Shown: in pieces, positions 8,718 through 17,699 of the stretch
How positions within the stretch are numbered: position 1 is the first letter of the stretch
Layout: every line of letters starts with the position of its first letter
NCBI GenBank assembly: GCA_002345575.1
Contig: DDVX01000007.1
Span: forward strand, 62,001-126,000
Length of the DNA stretch: 64,000 nucleotides
Direction of reading: 5' to 3'
Source of the DNA: Stutzerimonas stutzeri
GTDB taxonomy: Bacteria; Pseudomonadota; Gammaproteobacteria; Pseudomonadales; Pseudomonadaceae
Notes under the pieces: generated by a model
The model's database searches: none
What the model was told of the DNA's origin: nothing
What the model saw: only the letters and a program-made list of their open reading frames with translations
Program-made: the position numbers and the translations under genes

Positions 8718-8976
8718 AGCCTTTCCGGCTTCAGCAGCACGTTGACCTCCTATCAATTTGCTCGGAAAACAGAATGTAAACCATGAACGGAAAATCAGCC
8801 GTTAGTTTACACTTAATAGATAGAAGCCTAAGCAAAGACGCGGAAAAACCAACACAGAAATTGCTATACAGCCCGAATACAGGGCTCCACGGCCTTTCAC
8901 TCACTCACTCATCAAGCGGTTTACATAAATGCGTACTGTATAGAACGAACCTACGCTGCGCATATTTGCTTCTCTC
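8718..8976. other. Gene-free junction between accessory block and rnhA
   Basis: No convincing coding frame. It contains an imperfect hairpin at 8775-8811 with outer arms TGTAAAC/GTTTACA and inner arms GAACGG/CCGTT. A perfect 8-bp stem at 8714-8734 (CTGAAGCC/GGCTTCAG) lies at the left edge without a T-run. The stretch marks the change from orphan genes to the conserved rnhA locus. Confidence 0.4.
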
Positions 8977-9429
8977 TCAAACGGTTTCTTTCTTTGCTTG
9001 GGTTACGCCCCGGTTGGCAAGCATGTCGGCATGCTCATTTCCGGGATGGCCGGTGTGCCCACGCACCCATTGCCAAGTCACCTGATGGCGATTGACCTGT
9101 TCATCCAGCTGGACCCAGAGATCGGCGTTCTTGACCGGCTGCTTGGCAGCGGTCTTCCAGCCGCGTTTTTTCCAGTTGGGCATCCAGTCATTGATGCCCT
9201 GCATGACGTACTGCGAGTCGGTGACCAGGCGTACCTGGCAGGGCCTTTTCAGTTCCTCCAGCGCGCGAATGGCAGCCATCAGCTCCATGCGGTTGTTGGT
9301 AGTCTGCGCCTCACCGCCCCAGAGTTCGCGTTTTACACCCTTGTAGATCAGCAGCGCGCCCCAGCCACCGGGACCGGGATTGCCTTTGCAGGCACCGTCG
9401 GTATAGATCTCGACCGCGTCATCACTCAT
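8977..9429 (-). CDS. rnhA: Ribonuclease HI
   Basis: 150 residues, the normal length for bacterial RNase HI. The enzyme cleaves the RNA strand of RNA-DNA hybrids, removing R-loops and Okazaki primers in the cytoplasm. The DEDD catalytic residues are visible: Asp11 in YTDGA, Glu49 in NNRMEL, Asp71 in VTDSQYV, and the C-terminal Asp in GNEHADMLAN. The basic handle region (NWKKRGWKTAAKQPVKN) is present. It lies just downstream of a methyltransferase gene on the same strand, a typical pseudomonad arrangement, and opens the core-genome stretch to the right of the accessory block. Confidence 0.98.
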   Translation of the reverse strand: MSDDAVEIYTDGACKGNPGPGGWGALLIYKGVKRELWGGEAQTTNNRMELMAAIRALEELKRPCQVRLVTDSQYVMQGINDWMPNWKKRGWKTAAKQPVKNADLWVQLDEQVNRHQVTWQWVRGHTGHPGNEHADMLANRGVTQAKKETV

Positions 9430-9443
9430 GAAGATTACTGACC

Positions 9444-10202
9444 CTAAAGTTCGGCATCGCGGCGGCTGACCTTGGCCACAGGCATCGGCAACAGCTGGCC
9501 CATGGGCTCGCGGCGATTTTCTCGCAGAGGCCGCAAGCCCACCATCAATTTACGCGCCACCAGCAGATAAAAGCCGCCTGTGGGTGCCTGCAATCGCTGA
9601 CCGATAGTTTCCAGCCCGGATAGCCGCGCCTGCCATTGGCTTGAAGAAAGCGGCGGACAATAGCACCCGTACCGTCGTTTCTCCAGCGCAAAGCCGAGCA
9701 GGTTCAGCCAGTCGCTGACCCGTGTCGGGCGGATGCAGCGAGCCTGGCGAAAGGCCTTGCGTGACAGCAGATGGGAGGCGCCCCAAGGACTCCATGGATT
9801 GACGCCAACGATAAGTAGATGACCGCCGGGCCGGACGCTGCGCGCCGCCTCACGCAACAACGCATGCGGCGACAGGCTGAAATCCAGACCATGCTGTACT
9901 ACCACAACATCTGCCGCATGTTCGCCAATTGGCCAGGATTGTTCTTCGCAGACAATCTCGACCCCTGGCAGGGGCGGCCCTAGGCGAACACTGCGCTTGA
10001 GCTTCTGCGGCTCTATAGCGGTGTTGGCGAAAGGCCCGTAATGCACCAGGTAACTACCGAAAAAACGCTCGAGTTCCTGAGCAAGCACATGCTGTTCATG
10101 CTCCAGCAGTTGCCGGCCTGTGAGGCTGTCGAACCAGCCGCTAGCCTCGCTCATCAGTGCCAGCCAGGGAGCGTTGGCCCCGGCGCACGGCTCATCGGTC
10201 AT
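9444..10202 (-). CDS. Class I SAM-dependent methyltransferase
   Basis: About 252 residues from the chosen start. It contains a weak motif I region and the post-motif segment ADVVVVQHGLDFS followed by PGGHLLIVGVNPWSPWG, typical of UbiE/BioC-like class I methyltransferases. The substrate is unknown. The ATG at 10202 is preferred because GGAG lies 7 bp upstream on the minus strand; an in-frame ATG at 10259 would add 19 residues but would nearly fill the gap to the divergent gloB. It is followed by rnhA after 14 bp. Family is confident, role is not. Confidence 0.85.
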   Translation of the reverse strand: MTDEPCAGANAPWLALMSEASGWFDSLTGRQLLEHEQHVLAQELERFFGSYLVHYGPFANTAIEPQKLKRSVRLGPPLPGVEIVCEEQSWPIGEHAADVVVVQHGLDFSLSPHALLREAARSVRPGGHLLIVGVNPWSPWGASHLLSRKAFRQARCIRPTRVSDWLNLLGFALEKRRYGCYCPPLSSSQWQARLSGLETIGQRLQAPTGGFYLLVARKLMVGLRPLRENRREPMGQLLPMPVAKVSRRDAEL

Positions 10203-10314
10203 GGCTCGACTCCATTGTTCGCTGCGGTCGTTGCGGCCGCGAGCGGCGACCGGTTTCACTTTTGAGTCCGGCTGTTAGGATGCACCTTTGCGATTGACTT
10301 GGCGACCTGTACCC

Positions 10315-11091
10315 ATGTTGAAAATAGACGCTCTGCCCGCTTTTACCGACAACTACATCTGGCTGTTACAGGACACGCAACTACAACACTGTGCCGTGGT
10401 GGACCCTGGTGATGCCGCGCCTGTTCAGGCCTGGCTGGATGCCCACCCGGGCTGGCAGCTGACGGATATCCTCGTTACTCACCATCACCATGATCATGTC
10501 GGTGGCGTGCAGCAACTCAAGGCCCAGTACGGGGCCAGAGTTTACGGCCCGGCCGCCGAGAAGATTCCTGCGTTGGATCAGGGGCTCGCTGACGGCCAGC
10601 GCATCCGCATCCTCGAACATGATCTGGATGTGTTCGAAGTGCCCGGGCATACCCTGGGCCATATCGCCTATTTCCATGCTGCGGCCGATAAACCCTGGCT
10701 GCTGAGCGGCGACACCCTCTTCGCGGCCGGTTGCGGACGCTTGTTCGAGGGCACTGCAGCGCAGATGTTCGCCTCGTTGCAGCGGCTGGCAGCGCTGCCA
10801 GCACACACTTTGGTGTACTGCACCCATGAGTACACCCTGAGTAACCTGCGCTTCGCCCTGGCCGTCGAGCCGAGCAACCGACAGATCGCCGCGCGATTTG
10901 AAAAGGTCACCCAGCTGCGCGAAGCCGGCCAGATCTCCCTTCCCTCCGATCTGCACACCGAGCTGGCGACCAATCCCTTCCTGCGCTGCAGCGAGCCAGC
11001 TGTTGTGGCTGCCTGCCAGAACAACGGCCACCAAGACCAAAACGCGGAGGCAGTATTCGCCGCTCTGAGGGCGTGGAAAGACAACTTCTGA
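10315..11091 (+). CDS. gloB: Hydroxyacylglutathione hydrolase (glyoxalase II)
   Basis: 258 residues, standard for GloB. It hydrolyses S-lactoylglutathione to lactate and glutathione, the second step of methylglyoxal detoxification. The binuclear metal motif THHHHDHVGG is near residues 53-62, followed by the VPGHTLGHI and LLSGDTLFAAGCGR segments and CTHEYT, all metal-site regions of the metallo-beta-lactamase fold. The C-terminal HxGH-type substrate domain ends the protein. The ATG at 10315 gives the usual MLKIDALPAF N-terminus. Divergent from the methyltransferase gene, as in other pseudomonads. Confidence 0.97.
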   Translation: MLKIDALPAFTDNYIWLLQDTQLQHCAVVDPGDAAPVQAWLDAHPGWQLTDILVTHHHHDHVGGVQQLKAQYGARVYGPAAEKIPALDQGLADGQRIRILEHDLDVFEVPGHTLGHIAYFHAAADKPWLLSGDTLFAAGCGRLFEGTAAQMFASLQRLAALPAHTLVYCTHEYTLSNLRFALAVEPSNRQIAARFEKVTQLREAGQISLPSDLHTELATNPFLRCSEPAVVAACQNNGHQDQNAEAVFAALRAWKDNF

Positions 11092-11233
11092 GGAAAACGG
11101 CCAATCTGCCGGAGCTTTACAAGGACGTCCGGCAGAGTCTGCACCAGTCCGCAAAACCGCAGCCTTTACTTGACCCACCGTAGCGGCATTCCTAAACTCG
11201 CCCGAATTTTGCGTCAGGGGAAGCCTTCAGCCA

Positions 11234-12781
11234 ATGTCGTCCGACACTTCGAATCGCCCATCTCCGGACGCCTTGGCAGCCTCCGGCCGGGTCCTGGCGC
11301 TGGCTATCTGTCTCGCCATAACCGGTTGCCAGAGCACCACAGTTTCGCGAGCGCCGGCGCTCAGTGCCGATTCAATTCCGGCCATCTCTTTAAGCCAGAA
11401 GGCGCTGTGGCAGAAGCCAAAGCCTGCCGATCTTCAGCATTCCGATATCTGGGGTCGCATCAGAGACGGTTACAAGCTCCAAGAACACCTGGGCAGCAAC
11501 CCACGAATAGAACAACAGCGCCTGCTGTTCGCTGCCCGTCCCCGCTCCATCGAGATTGCTGGCGAGCGCAGCAGCCTTTATATCCACTACATCGTCGAGC
11601 AGCTGGAAGAGCGCAACATGCCGCTCGAGCTGGCTCTGCTGCCCATCATCGAAAGCGCATACGACCCCTTCGCCTACTCATCGGCCAAGGCCATGGGACT
11701 GTGGCAGTTCATCCCGTCGACAGGCCGCCACTTCAACCTGCAGCAGACCAACTGGTACGACGGCAGGCGCGACATCACCGCCTCGACTGCTGCTGCACTG
11801 CGCTACCTGTCTTATCTGCATGGATTGTTCAATGATGACTGGTTGCTGGCCCTGGCTGCCTACAACGCCGGTGAAGGCACGGTAAGCCGCGCCATCGAGC
11901 GCAACCAGAAGCTCGACCTGCCAACCGATTATTGGAACCTGCCACTGCCCAGGGAAACACGTGATTACGTGCCCAAGCTGCTGGCAGTTTCACAGATGGT
12001 CCAGAGCCCCGAGGCCTACGGCCTCAACCTGAGCCCTATCGCCAATGAGCCCTACTTCGAAATGGTTGCCCTGAAGCAGCGGGTGAACCTGGCGACAGTT
12101 GCGCAAATGGCGGACCTTGATGAAGACGAGCTTTATCAGCTGAATCCGGCCTTCACCCGCCGCATCACTTTGGATGGTCCGCAGCACCTGCTGGTACCAA
12201 GTGCTAAGGCTGAAATGCTCGCCGCCAACCTCGCGCTGATGAAACCGCAGGATGTCGTCGACTGGCAGCAATACCAGGTCAAGCCCGGCGATACGCTGGG
12301 CGCCATTGCCAATCGCCATCACCTTTCAGTCAACATCATCCGCGATATCAACAACCTCGGAAATGACCGCCTGCGCATCGGTCAGGTACTCAGCATTCCG
12401 CAGTCCCGGGGCGCGCACCCGCTCGGGCAACTGCACGCTGTTGCCCGCAGCCAGCCGGCAACCAGAAGCTACCAAGTCCGCAAGGGCGATAATCTCTGGG
12501 ATATTGCCAGGGTGCAGAAGGTTTCGGTGCGTGACTTACAACGCTGGAACAAACTTTCCGGCAGCAGCCTGAAGGTGGGCCAAGTGCTGTCCATTCAGGC
12601 CGCCGACGACGCTCGCGGCAATAATCCCGAGCCGACCTATTACAAGGTCAGAAAAGGTGACTCGCTGTACCACATCGCCAAGCGCTTCAACGTGCAACTC
12701 AATCACCTGCAGAGTTGGAACCCTGGAGGCGCCGCGCTGCTCAAGCCTGGCCAGACGCTGACACTGTATCTTGCGCCCTGA
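11234..12781 (+). CDS. mltD: Membrane-bound lytic murein transglycosylase D
   Basis: 515 residues. A lipoprotein signal with lipobox ITGC lies near residue 32, so the protein is anchored to a membrane facing the periplasm. The SLT domain has the catalytic Glu in ESAYDPFA, the GLWQFIPSTGR segment and AAYNAGEG. Three LysM repeats follow, starting YQVKPGDTLG, YQVRKGDNLW and YKVRKGDSLY, which bind peptidoglycan. It cleaves the MurNAc-GlcNAc bond to give 1,6-anhydro ends during wall turnover. Gene order gloB-mltD is conserved in Pseudomonas and other gammaproteobacteria. Confidence 0.96.
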   Translation: MSSDTSNRPSPDALAASGRVLALAICLAITGCQSTTVSRAPALSADSIPAISLSQKALWQKPKPADLQHSDIWGRIRDGYKLQEHLGSNPRIEQQRLLFAARPRSIEIAGERSSLYIHYIVEQLEERNMPLELALLPIIESAYDPFAYSSAKAMGLWQFIPSTGRHFNLQQTNWYDGRRDITASTAAALRYLSYLHGLFNDDWLLALAAYNAGEGTVSRAIERNQKLDLPTDYWNLPLPRETRDYVPKLLAVSQMVQSPEAYGLNLSPIANEPYFEMVALKQRVNLATVAQMADLDEDELYQLNPAFTRRITLDGPQHLLVPSAKAEMLAANLALMKPQDVVDWQQYQVKPGDTLGAIANRHHLSVNIIRDINNLGNDRLRIGQVLSIPQSRGAHPLGQLHAVARSQPATRSYQVRKGDNLWDIARVQKVSVRDLQRWNKLSGSSLKVGQVLSIQAADDARGNNPEPTYYKVRKGDSLYHIAKRFNVQLNHLQSWNPGGAALLKPGQTLTLYLAP

Positions 12782-12900
12782 GCGGCGCAGCAACGTTGCT
12801 CTGGCGGCTGTCATCTATTGACGCAAAGAGTGATGGAAAGCGAGCTTTTTCCAGCGGATACAAGCTGTTAATGTACCCGGCCGAAAAGCCCGCAAGTGCC

Positions 12901-14751
12901 ATGGATCGGATTTTCCGTTTGATGCGCCCCATCCTGCTGCTATTGATCTGTCTGGGATTGAGCTTTCCGTCTTTCGCCGCCATCAGCGAAAGCCACGGTT
13001 ATGCCCAGTTCGGCACACTCAAGTACCCTGAGAATTTTACCCACTTCGACTGGGCGAACCCTGATGCGCCCAAGGGCGGGCAGCTACGCCTGATGGGCTC
13101 TGGCAGCTTCGACACCCTTAACCCCTACACCTTCAAGGGCACCAGCCCCATCGCCACGCCGGGTTTCTTTCAGTACGGGGTCAGCGAGCTGAACGAGACG
13201 CTGATGGTGGGTTCAGGCATCTATGACCCTTCCGGCGATGAACCGGCTGCGGTCTACGGGCTGATCGCCGAATCCATCGAATACAGCGACGACCAGAGCT
13301 GGGTAGTATTCAACTTGCGCGATTCAGCGCGCTTTCATGATGGTCATCCGATCACCGCCTACGATGTTGCCTTTTCCTATCGCCTGCTGATCAGGGACGG
13401 GCATCCGCGTTACCGCACTGATTTGCAGGGCATCAGGCGGGTCGACATTCTCAACCGCCACCGGATTCGCTTCGTCTTCGACAAGCCCGATAACACCCAG
13501 CTGATCATGCGGCTTGGCGAGTTGCCGGTATTGCCCCAGCATTACTGGAAGGACCGCGACTTTGCCGCCACTACGTTCGAGCCGCCGCTGGGAAGCGGGC
13601 CTTACCGCATTAGCGAAATCCAGCCTGGACGTCGCATCCAGTTTGAACGAGTGAAGAACTGGTGGGGTGCGGAGCTTGCAGTCAATCGCGGCAAATACAA
13701 CTTCGACCGGGTCGATGTCGAGTTCTACCGCGACACCACCGTAGCCTTTGAAGCGTTCAAGGTCGGCGAATTCGATTTCTATATCGAGCACCAGGCCAAG
13801 AACTGGGCCAACGGCTATCAATTCCCGGCGCTGTCCAGAGGCGATGTGGTGCGCGCGGAGATCCCGCACCAGATCCCGACTCAGACCCAGGCCCTGTTCA
13901 TGAACGGTCGCAGGCCGCTGTTTTCCGACATCAGAGTTCGCCAGGCTCTGGGCATGCTGTTCGATTTCGAATGGACCAACCGGGCGCTGTTCTATAGCGC
14001 TTATCAGCGCAGCGAAAGCTACTATCCCAACAGCGACTTCGCCGCGACAGGCCGGCCGGAAGGCGGCGAGTGGTTGCTGCTGTCGCCGTTTCGAGACCAG
14101 CTCCCGGCTGCGCTGTTCACCGAGCACTTCGAACTGCCGAAGACCGAAGGGCGCGGTATCCCGCGCGATACCCTGCGGCAGGCACTGGCGCTCCTTAAGG
14201 ACGCCGGCTGGAAACTCAAACCCGAAGGGCTGCGTGACAAGCATGGCCGTGCCCTCGAGTTCGAGATCCTGCTGGTCAATCCGCGCCTTGAACGCATACT
14301 CCAGCCCTATACCGGAAACTTGGCACGTGTCGGCATCCAGGCGCGTCTGCGTACCGTCGATGCTGCCCAGTACAAGCAGCGGCTGGATCAGTACGACTAC
14401 GATATGATTCTCGGCACTCTGGGCCAGAGCCTCAGCCCCGGCCTGGAACAATGGCTCTACTTTCATTCGAGCCAGGTGAATATCAAGGGAGGCCGGAACT
14501 ATGCAGGGGTCGCCAATCCAATCATCGATCAGCTGCTTGAAAAGCTGATCGCCGCCAAGACGCGTGAGGAACAGGTTTCCGCTACCCGCGCCATCGATCG
14601 CGTGTTGCTGTGGAACCACTACAGCATCCCCAACTGGTTCATCAGCAATCATCGCCTGGCGTACCGTAACCGCTTCGCCCATGTCACCACGCCGCCCTAC
14701 ACTCTCGGGCTGCGCGCGTGGTGGCTGAAGGACTTGGAGAAGGCTCAATGA
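12901..14751 (+). CDS. Periplasmic oligopeptide-binding protein, first of two (YejA-like)
   Basis: 616 residues from the ATG at 12901, which opens a clear signal peptide ending SFPSFA-A near residue 27. An open frame extends upstream, but only this start places the hydrophobic stretch at the N-terminus. The body is an SBP family 5 protein (NPDAPKGGQLRLMGSG, VAFSYRLLIRDG). It delivers peptides to the YejBEF inner-membrane transporter. Its stop overlaps the next start by 4 bp (ATGA), so it is translationally coupled to a paralogue. Known substrates of Yej systems include microcin C-type peptides and peptidoglycan peptides; which apply here is unknown. Confidence 0.92.
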   Translation: MDRIFRLMRPILLLLICLGLSFPSFAAISESHGYAQFGTLKYPENFTHFDWANPDAPKGGQLRLMGSGSFDTLNPYTFKGTSPIATPGFFQYGVSELNETLMVGSGIYDPSGDEPAAVYGLIAESIEYSDDQSWVVFNLRDSARFHDGHPITAYDVAFSYRLLIRDGHPRYRTDLQGIRRVDILNRHRIRFVFDKPDNTQLIMRLGELPVLPQHYWKDRDFAATTFEPPLGSGPYRISEIQPGRRIQFERVKNWWGAELAVNRGKYNFDRVDVEFYRDTTVAFEAFKVGEFDFYIEHQAKNWANGYQFPALSRGDVVRAEIPHQIPTQTQALFMNGRRPLFSDIRVRQALGMLFDFEWTNRALFYSAYQRSESYYPNSDFAATGRPEGGEWLLLSPFRDQLPAALFTEHFELPKTEGRGIPRDTLRQALALLKDAGWKLKPEGLRDKHGRALEFEILLVNPRLERILQPYTGNLARVGIQARLRTVDAAQYKQRLDQYDYDMILGTLGQSLSPGLEQWLYFHSSQVNIKGGRNYAGVANPIIDQLLEKLIAAKTREEQVSATRAIDRVLLWNHYSIPNWFISNHRLAYRNRFAHVTTPPYTLGLRAWWLKDLEKAQ

Positions 14752-16628
14752 CAAACAGCTTACGTTGGCCATTCCTACAAGCCAGCATTCTCAGCCTCTG
14801 CTTTTTGGCCGGCCTCGCCACGGCAGCGCCCAGGCACGCCGTAACGCTGTACGACGAGAAACCGAAGTACGCGGCCGACTTCAGCCATTTCGAATACGTG
14901 AATCCCGATGCGCCCAAGGGCGGTGTACTGCGACAGGCCGGCTTCGGCAGTTTCGACTCACTCAACCCGTTCATCAACAAGGGCGTTGCTGCCGACGACA
15001 TTGGCCTTATCTACGACACCTTGGCCACTAGCAGTCTCGACGAGCCCTTCACCATCTATGGTTTGCTGGCTGAAAAGATCGAGAAAGGCCCGGACAATCA
15101 GTGGGTACGCTTTCATCTGCGGCCTGAGGCACGCTTTCATGATGGCGAGCCGGTTACAGCCGAAGACGTCGTGTTCACCTTCGAAACCCTGATCAGTCAG
15201 GGCGCTCCGCATTACCGTGGCTACTATGCCGATGTGGAGAAGGTCGTTGCCGAGACACCGCGCCGGGTGCGCTTCGATTTCAAACATGCAGGCAATCGTG
15301 AATTGCCGTTGATTCTCGGCCAGCTGCCGATCCTGCCAAAGCACTGGTGGGCCGAGCGCGACTTCAGCGCCACCAGCATGGAGCCACCGCTAGGCAGCGG
15401 TCCCTATCGTGTCGACAAGGTGCAGGCGGGGCGCTCGATCCGTTATGCCCGGGTTGAGGATTACTGGGGCAAGGACCTGGCAGTCAACCGTGGCTTCTAC
15501 AACTTCGACCAGGTAGTAATCGATTACTACCGCGACAATACCGTGGCCCTGCAGGCCTTTAAGGCAGGGCATTTCGATTACTGGCTGGAAACCAGTGCGA
15601 AGAACTGGGCAACGGCCTACGACATCGAAGCCGTACGCAGCGGGCGCATCATCAGGGACGAGATCGCCAATCACAATCCGCAAGGAATGCAGGGCTTTAT
15701 CTTCAATATCCGCCGTGAACGTCTGCAAGACGTCCGGGTTCGCGAAGCCATCGCGCTGCTTTTCGACTTCGAATGGACCAACCGCCAGCTATTCAATGGT
15801 GCCTATACCCGGACCCGCAGTTATTTCGATAACTCCGAACTGGCCTCCTCCGGGCTGCCAAACAAACAGGAGCTGGCTTTACTTGAGCCTCTCCGAAATC
15901 AAATACCTGCGGCAGTATTTGAAATGCCTTTCGAACTCCCGAGCACCAACGGAGACGGTGTAATCCGCGAGCAGCAGCGCAAGGCATACAAGCTGCTGAC
16001 CGAAGCTGGCTGGAAGATTCAGGACGACCGAATGGTCGATAACCTCGGCCAGCCGGTCAAACTCGAGTTCCTGCTGGTGCAGGCCGAGTTCGAACGCGTG
16101 CTGCTGCCCTACAAGCGTAACTTGGCAGATCTGGGCATCGAGCTGGAAATCCGCCGCGTCGATGTTTCGCAATACATCAATCGCCTACGCTCGCGCGATT
16201 ACGACATGATCGTCAGCGGCTTCGGCCAGTCCAGCTCGCCGGGCAACGAGCAGCGTGAGTACTGGCACTCTGCAAGCGCCGATAATCCCGGCAGCCGCAA
16301 CTTCATTGGTCTGAAAGACCCGGCAATCGACACCATGGTGGAAAAGCTGATCGCCGCCGATTCACGTGAAGAATTGATCAGCCGCACTCGCGCCCTTGAT
16401 CGGCTGCTACTTTGGGGTCACTACGTGGTGCCCAACTGGCACATCAAGAGCTGGCGTGTCGCCTACTGGAACCATCTGACGCATCCGACCACGACGCCTC
16501 GCAACGATATCGGGCTGATGACCTGGTGGCATAAGCCTGATACCGCAGGGCCGGCGGTTGCAGACCAACAGTCGACCGAAGCAGAAGATGCTGCTCCCGT
16601 CCCCGCAGAAGCGGAGCGCCAGGAGTGA
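14748..16628 (+). CDS. Periplasmic oligopeptide-binding protein, second of two (YejA-like)
   Basis: 626 residues with a signal peptide ending ATA-AP near 26. GGAGAAGG precedes the ATG at 14748, and the start overlaps the upstream stop as ATGA. It is clearly paralogous to the previous gene along its whole length: shared segments include the NPDAPKGG stretch, LPILPKHWW versus LPVLPQHYW, and SGPYR. The last 30 residues are an Ala/Glu/Pro-rich tail absent from the first copy. Its stop overlaps the GTG start of yejB by 4 bp. Two binding proteins feeding one permease probably widen the peptide range. Confidence 0.92.
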   Translation: MTNSLRWPFLQASILSLCFLAGLATAAPRHAVTLYDEKPKYAADFSHFEYVNPDAPKGGVLRQAGFGSFDSLNPFINKGVAADDIGLIYDTLATSSLDEPFTIYGLLAEKIEKGPDNQWVRFHLRPEARFHDGEPVTAEDVVFTFETLISQGAPHYRGYYADVEKVVAETPRRVRFDFKHAGNRELPLILGQLPILPKHWWAERDFSATSMEPPLGSGPYRVDKVQAGRSIRYARVEDYWGKDLAVNRGFYNFDQVVIDYYRDNTVALQAFKAGHFDYWLETSAKNWATAYDIEAVRSGRIIRDEIANHNPQGMQGFIFNIRRERLQDVRVREAIALLFDFEWTNRQLFNGAYTRTRSYFDNSELASSGLPNKQELALLEPLRNQIPAAVFEMPFELPSTNGDGVIREQQRKAYKLLTEAGWKIQDDRMVDNLGQPVKLEFLLVQAEFERVLLPYKRNLADLGIELEIRRVDVSQYINRLRSRDYDMIVSGFGQSSSPGNEQREYWHSASADNPGSRNFIGLKDPAIDTMVEKLIAADSREELISRTRALDRLLLWGHYVVPNWHIKSWRVAYWNHLTHPTTTPRNDIGLMTWWHKPDTAGPAVADQQSTEAEDAAPVPAEAERQE

Positions 16629-17698
16629 TCGCCTATATCTTCCGCCGGCTGCTCCTGGTTATCCCGACCCTGTTCGGCATCTTGCTGATCAACTTCCTCA
16701 TCATTCAGGCCGCCCCAGGCGGTCCGGTGGAACAGGCCATCGCCAAGCTGGAAGGCTTTGAAGGCGCTACCAGCCGCATCGCCGGAGGCGGTTCGGAAGT
16801 GGCTGTGGCCGGCAACAACTATCGCGGCGCGCAGGGCCTCGATCCCGAACTGATCGCCGAGATCGAGCGCCTCTACGGCTTCGATAAACCGCCAGCCGAA
16901 CGCTTCTGGATCATGCTCAGCAACTACCTGCGGCTGGATTTCGGCGAGAGCTTCTTTCGCGACGCCAAGGTCACCGACCTGATCATCGAGAAGATGCCGG
17001 TTTCGATCTCCCTGGGGCTGTGGAGCACGCTGATTATGTACCTGGCTTCGATCCCGCTGGGCATCGCCAAGGCCACGCGCCACGGCACTCCGTTCGATGT
17101 CTGGACCAGTTCAGCGATCATCATTGGCTACGCTATCCCCGCCTTTCTGTTTGCCATCCTGCTGATCGTGCTGTTTGCCGGCGGCAGCTACTGGAACTGG
17201 TTTCCGCTGCGGGGGCTGACCTCGGGCAACTTCGACGAACTGACTCTGGGCGGCAAGATCCTCGATTATTTCTGGCACCTGGCGTTACCGGTTACCGCTC
17301 TGGTAATCGGTAACTTCGCGACCCTGACGCTGCTGACCAAGAACAGCTTTCTCGACGAGATCAACAAGCAGTACGTGATCACCGCACGCGCCAAGGGCCT
17401 GAGCAAGAACCGGGTACTTTACGGCCACGTGTTCCGCAACGCGATGCTGATCATCATCGCCGGCTTTCCGGCTGCCTTTATCGGCATGTTCTTCACCGGT
17501 TCACTGCTGATCGAGGTGATTTTCTCCCTCGACGGCCTGGGTTTGCTCAGCTTCGAGGCGGCAATCAACCGCGACTACCCGGTGGTATTCGGCACCCTCT
17601 TCCTCTTTACCCTGCTGGGTCTGGTAGTGAAGCTGATCGGTGACCTGACTTACACGCTGGTCGACCCACGCATCGATTTCGAAAGCAGGGAGGCCTGA
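16625..17698 (+). CDS. yejB: Peptide ABC transporter permease YejB
   Basis: 357 residues of the DppB/OppB permease family: N-terminal membrane helix (FRRLLLVIPTLFGILLINF), a long periplasmic loop, then at least five membrane segments. The EAA-like loop contacting the ATPase is the segment around ITARAKGLSKNRVLYGHVFR. GTG start at 16625 overlaps the upstream stop (GTGA) with AGGAG just before it. With YejE it forms the channel for peptides delivered by the two upstream binding proteins. Confidence 0.95.
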   Translation: MIAYIFRRLLLVIPTLFGILLINFLIIQAAPGGPVEQAIAKLEGFEGATSRIAGGGSEVAVAGNNYRGAQGLDPELIAEIERLYGFDKPPAERFWIMLSNYLRLDFGESFFRDAKVTDLIIEKMPVSISLGLWSTLIMYLASIPLGIAKATRHGTPFDVWTSSAIIIGYAIPAFLFAILLIVLFAGGSYWNWFPLRGLTSGNFDELTLGGKILDYFWHLALPVTALVIGNFATLTLLTKNSFLDEINKQYVITARAKGLSKNRVLYGHVFRNAMLIIIAGFPAAFIGMFFTGSLLIEVIFSLDGLGLLSFEAAINRDYPVVFGTLFLFTLLGLVVKLIGDLTYTLVDPRIDFESREA

Positions 17699-17699
17699 G

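Noticed and set aside
8714..8734. 8-bp stem-loop as an intrinsic terminator
   Set aside because: No T-run on either side; following bases are mixed.
13324..14772. 482-codon open frame on the minus strand
   Set aside because: It lies opposite the first YejA-like gene, whose signal peptide, family motifs and operon overlaps are clear; high-GC genes commonly leave long antisense frames.
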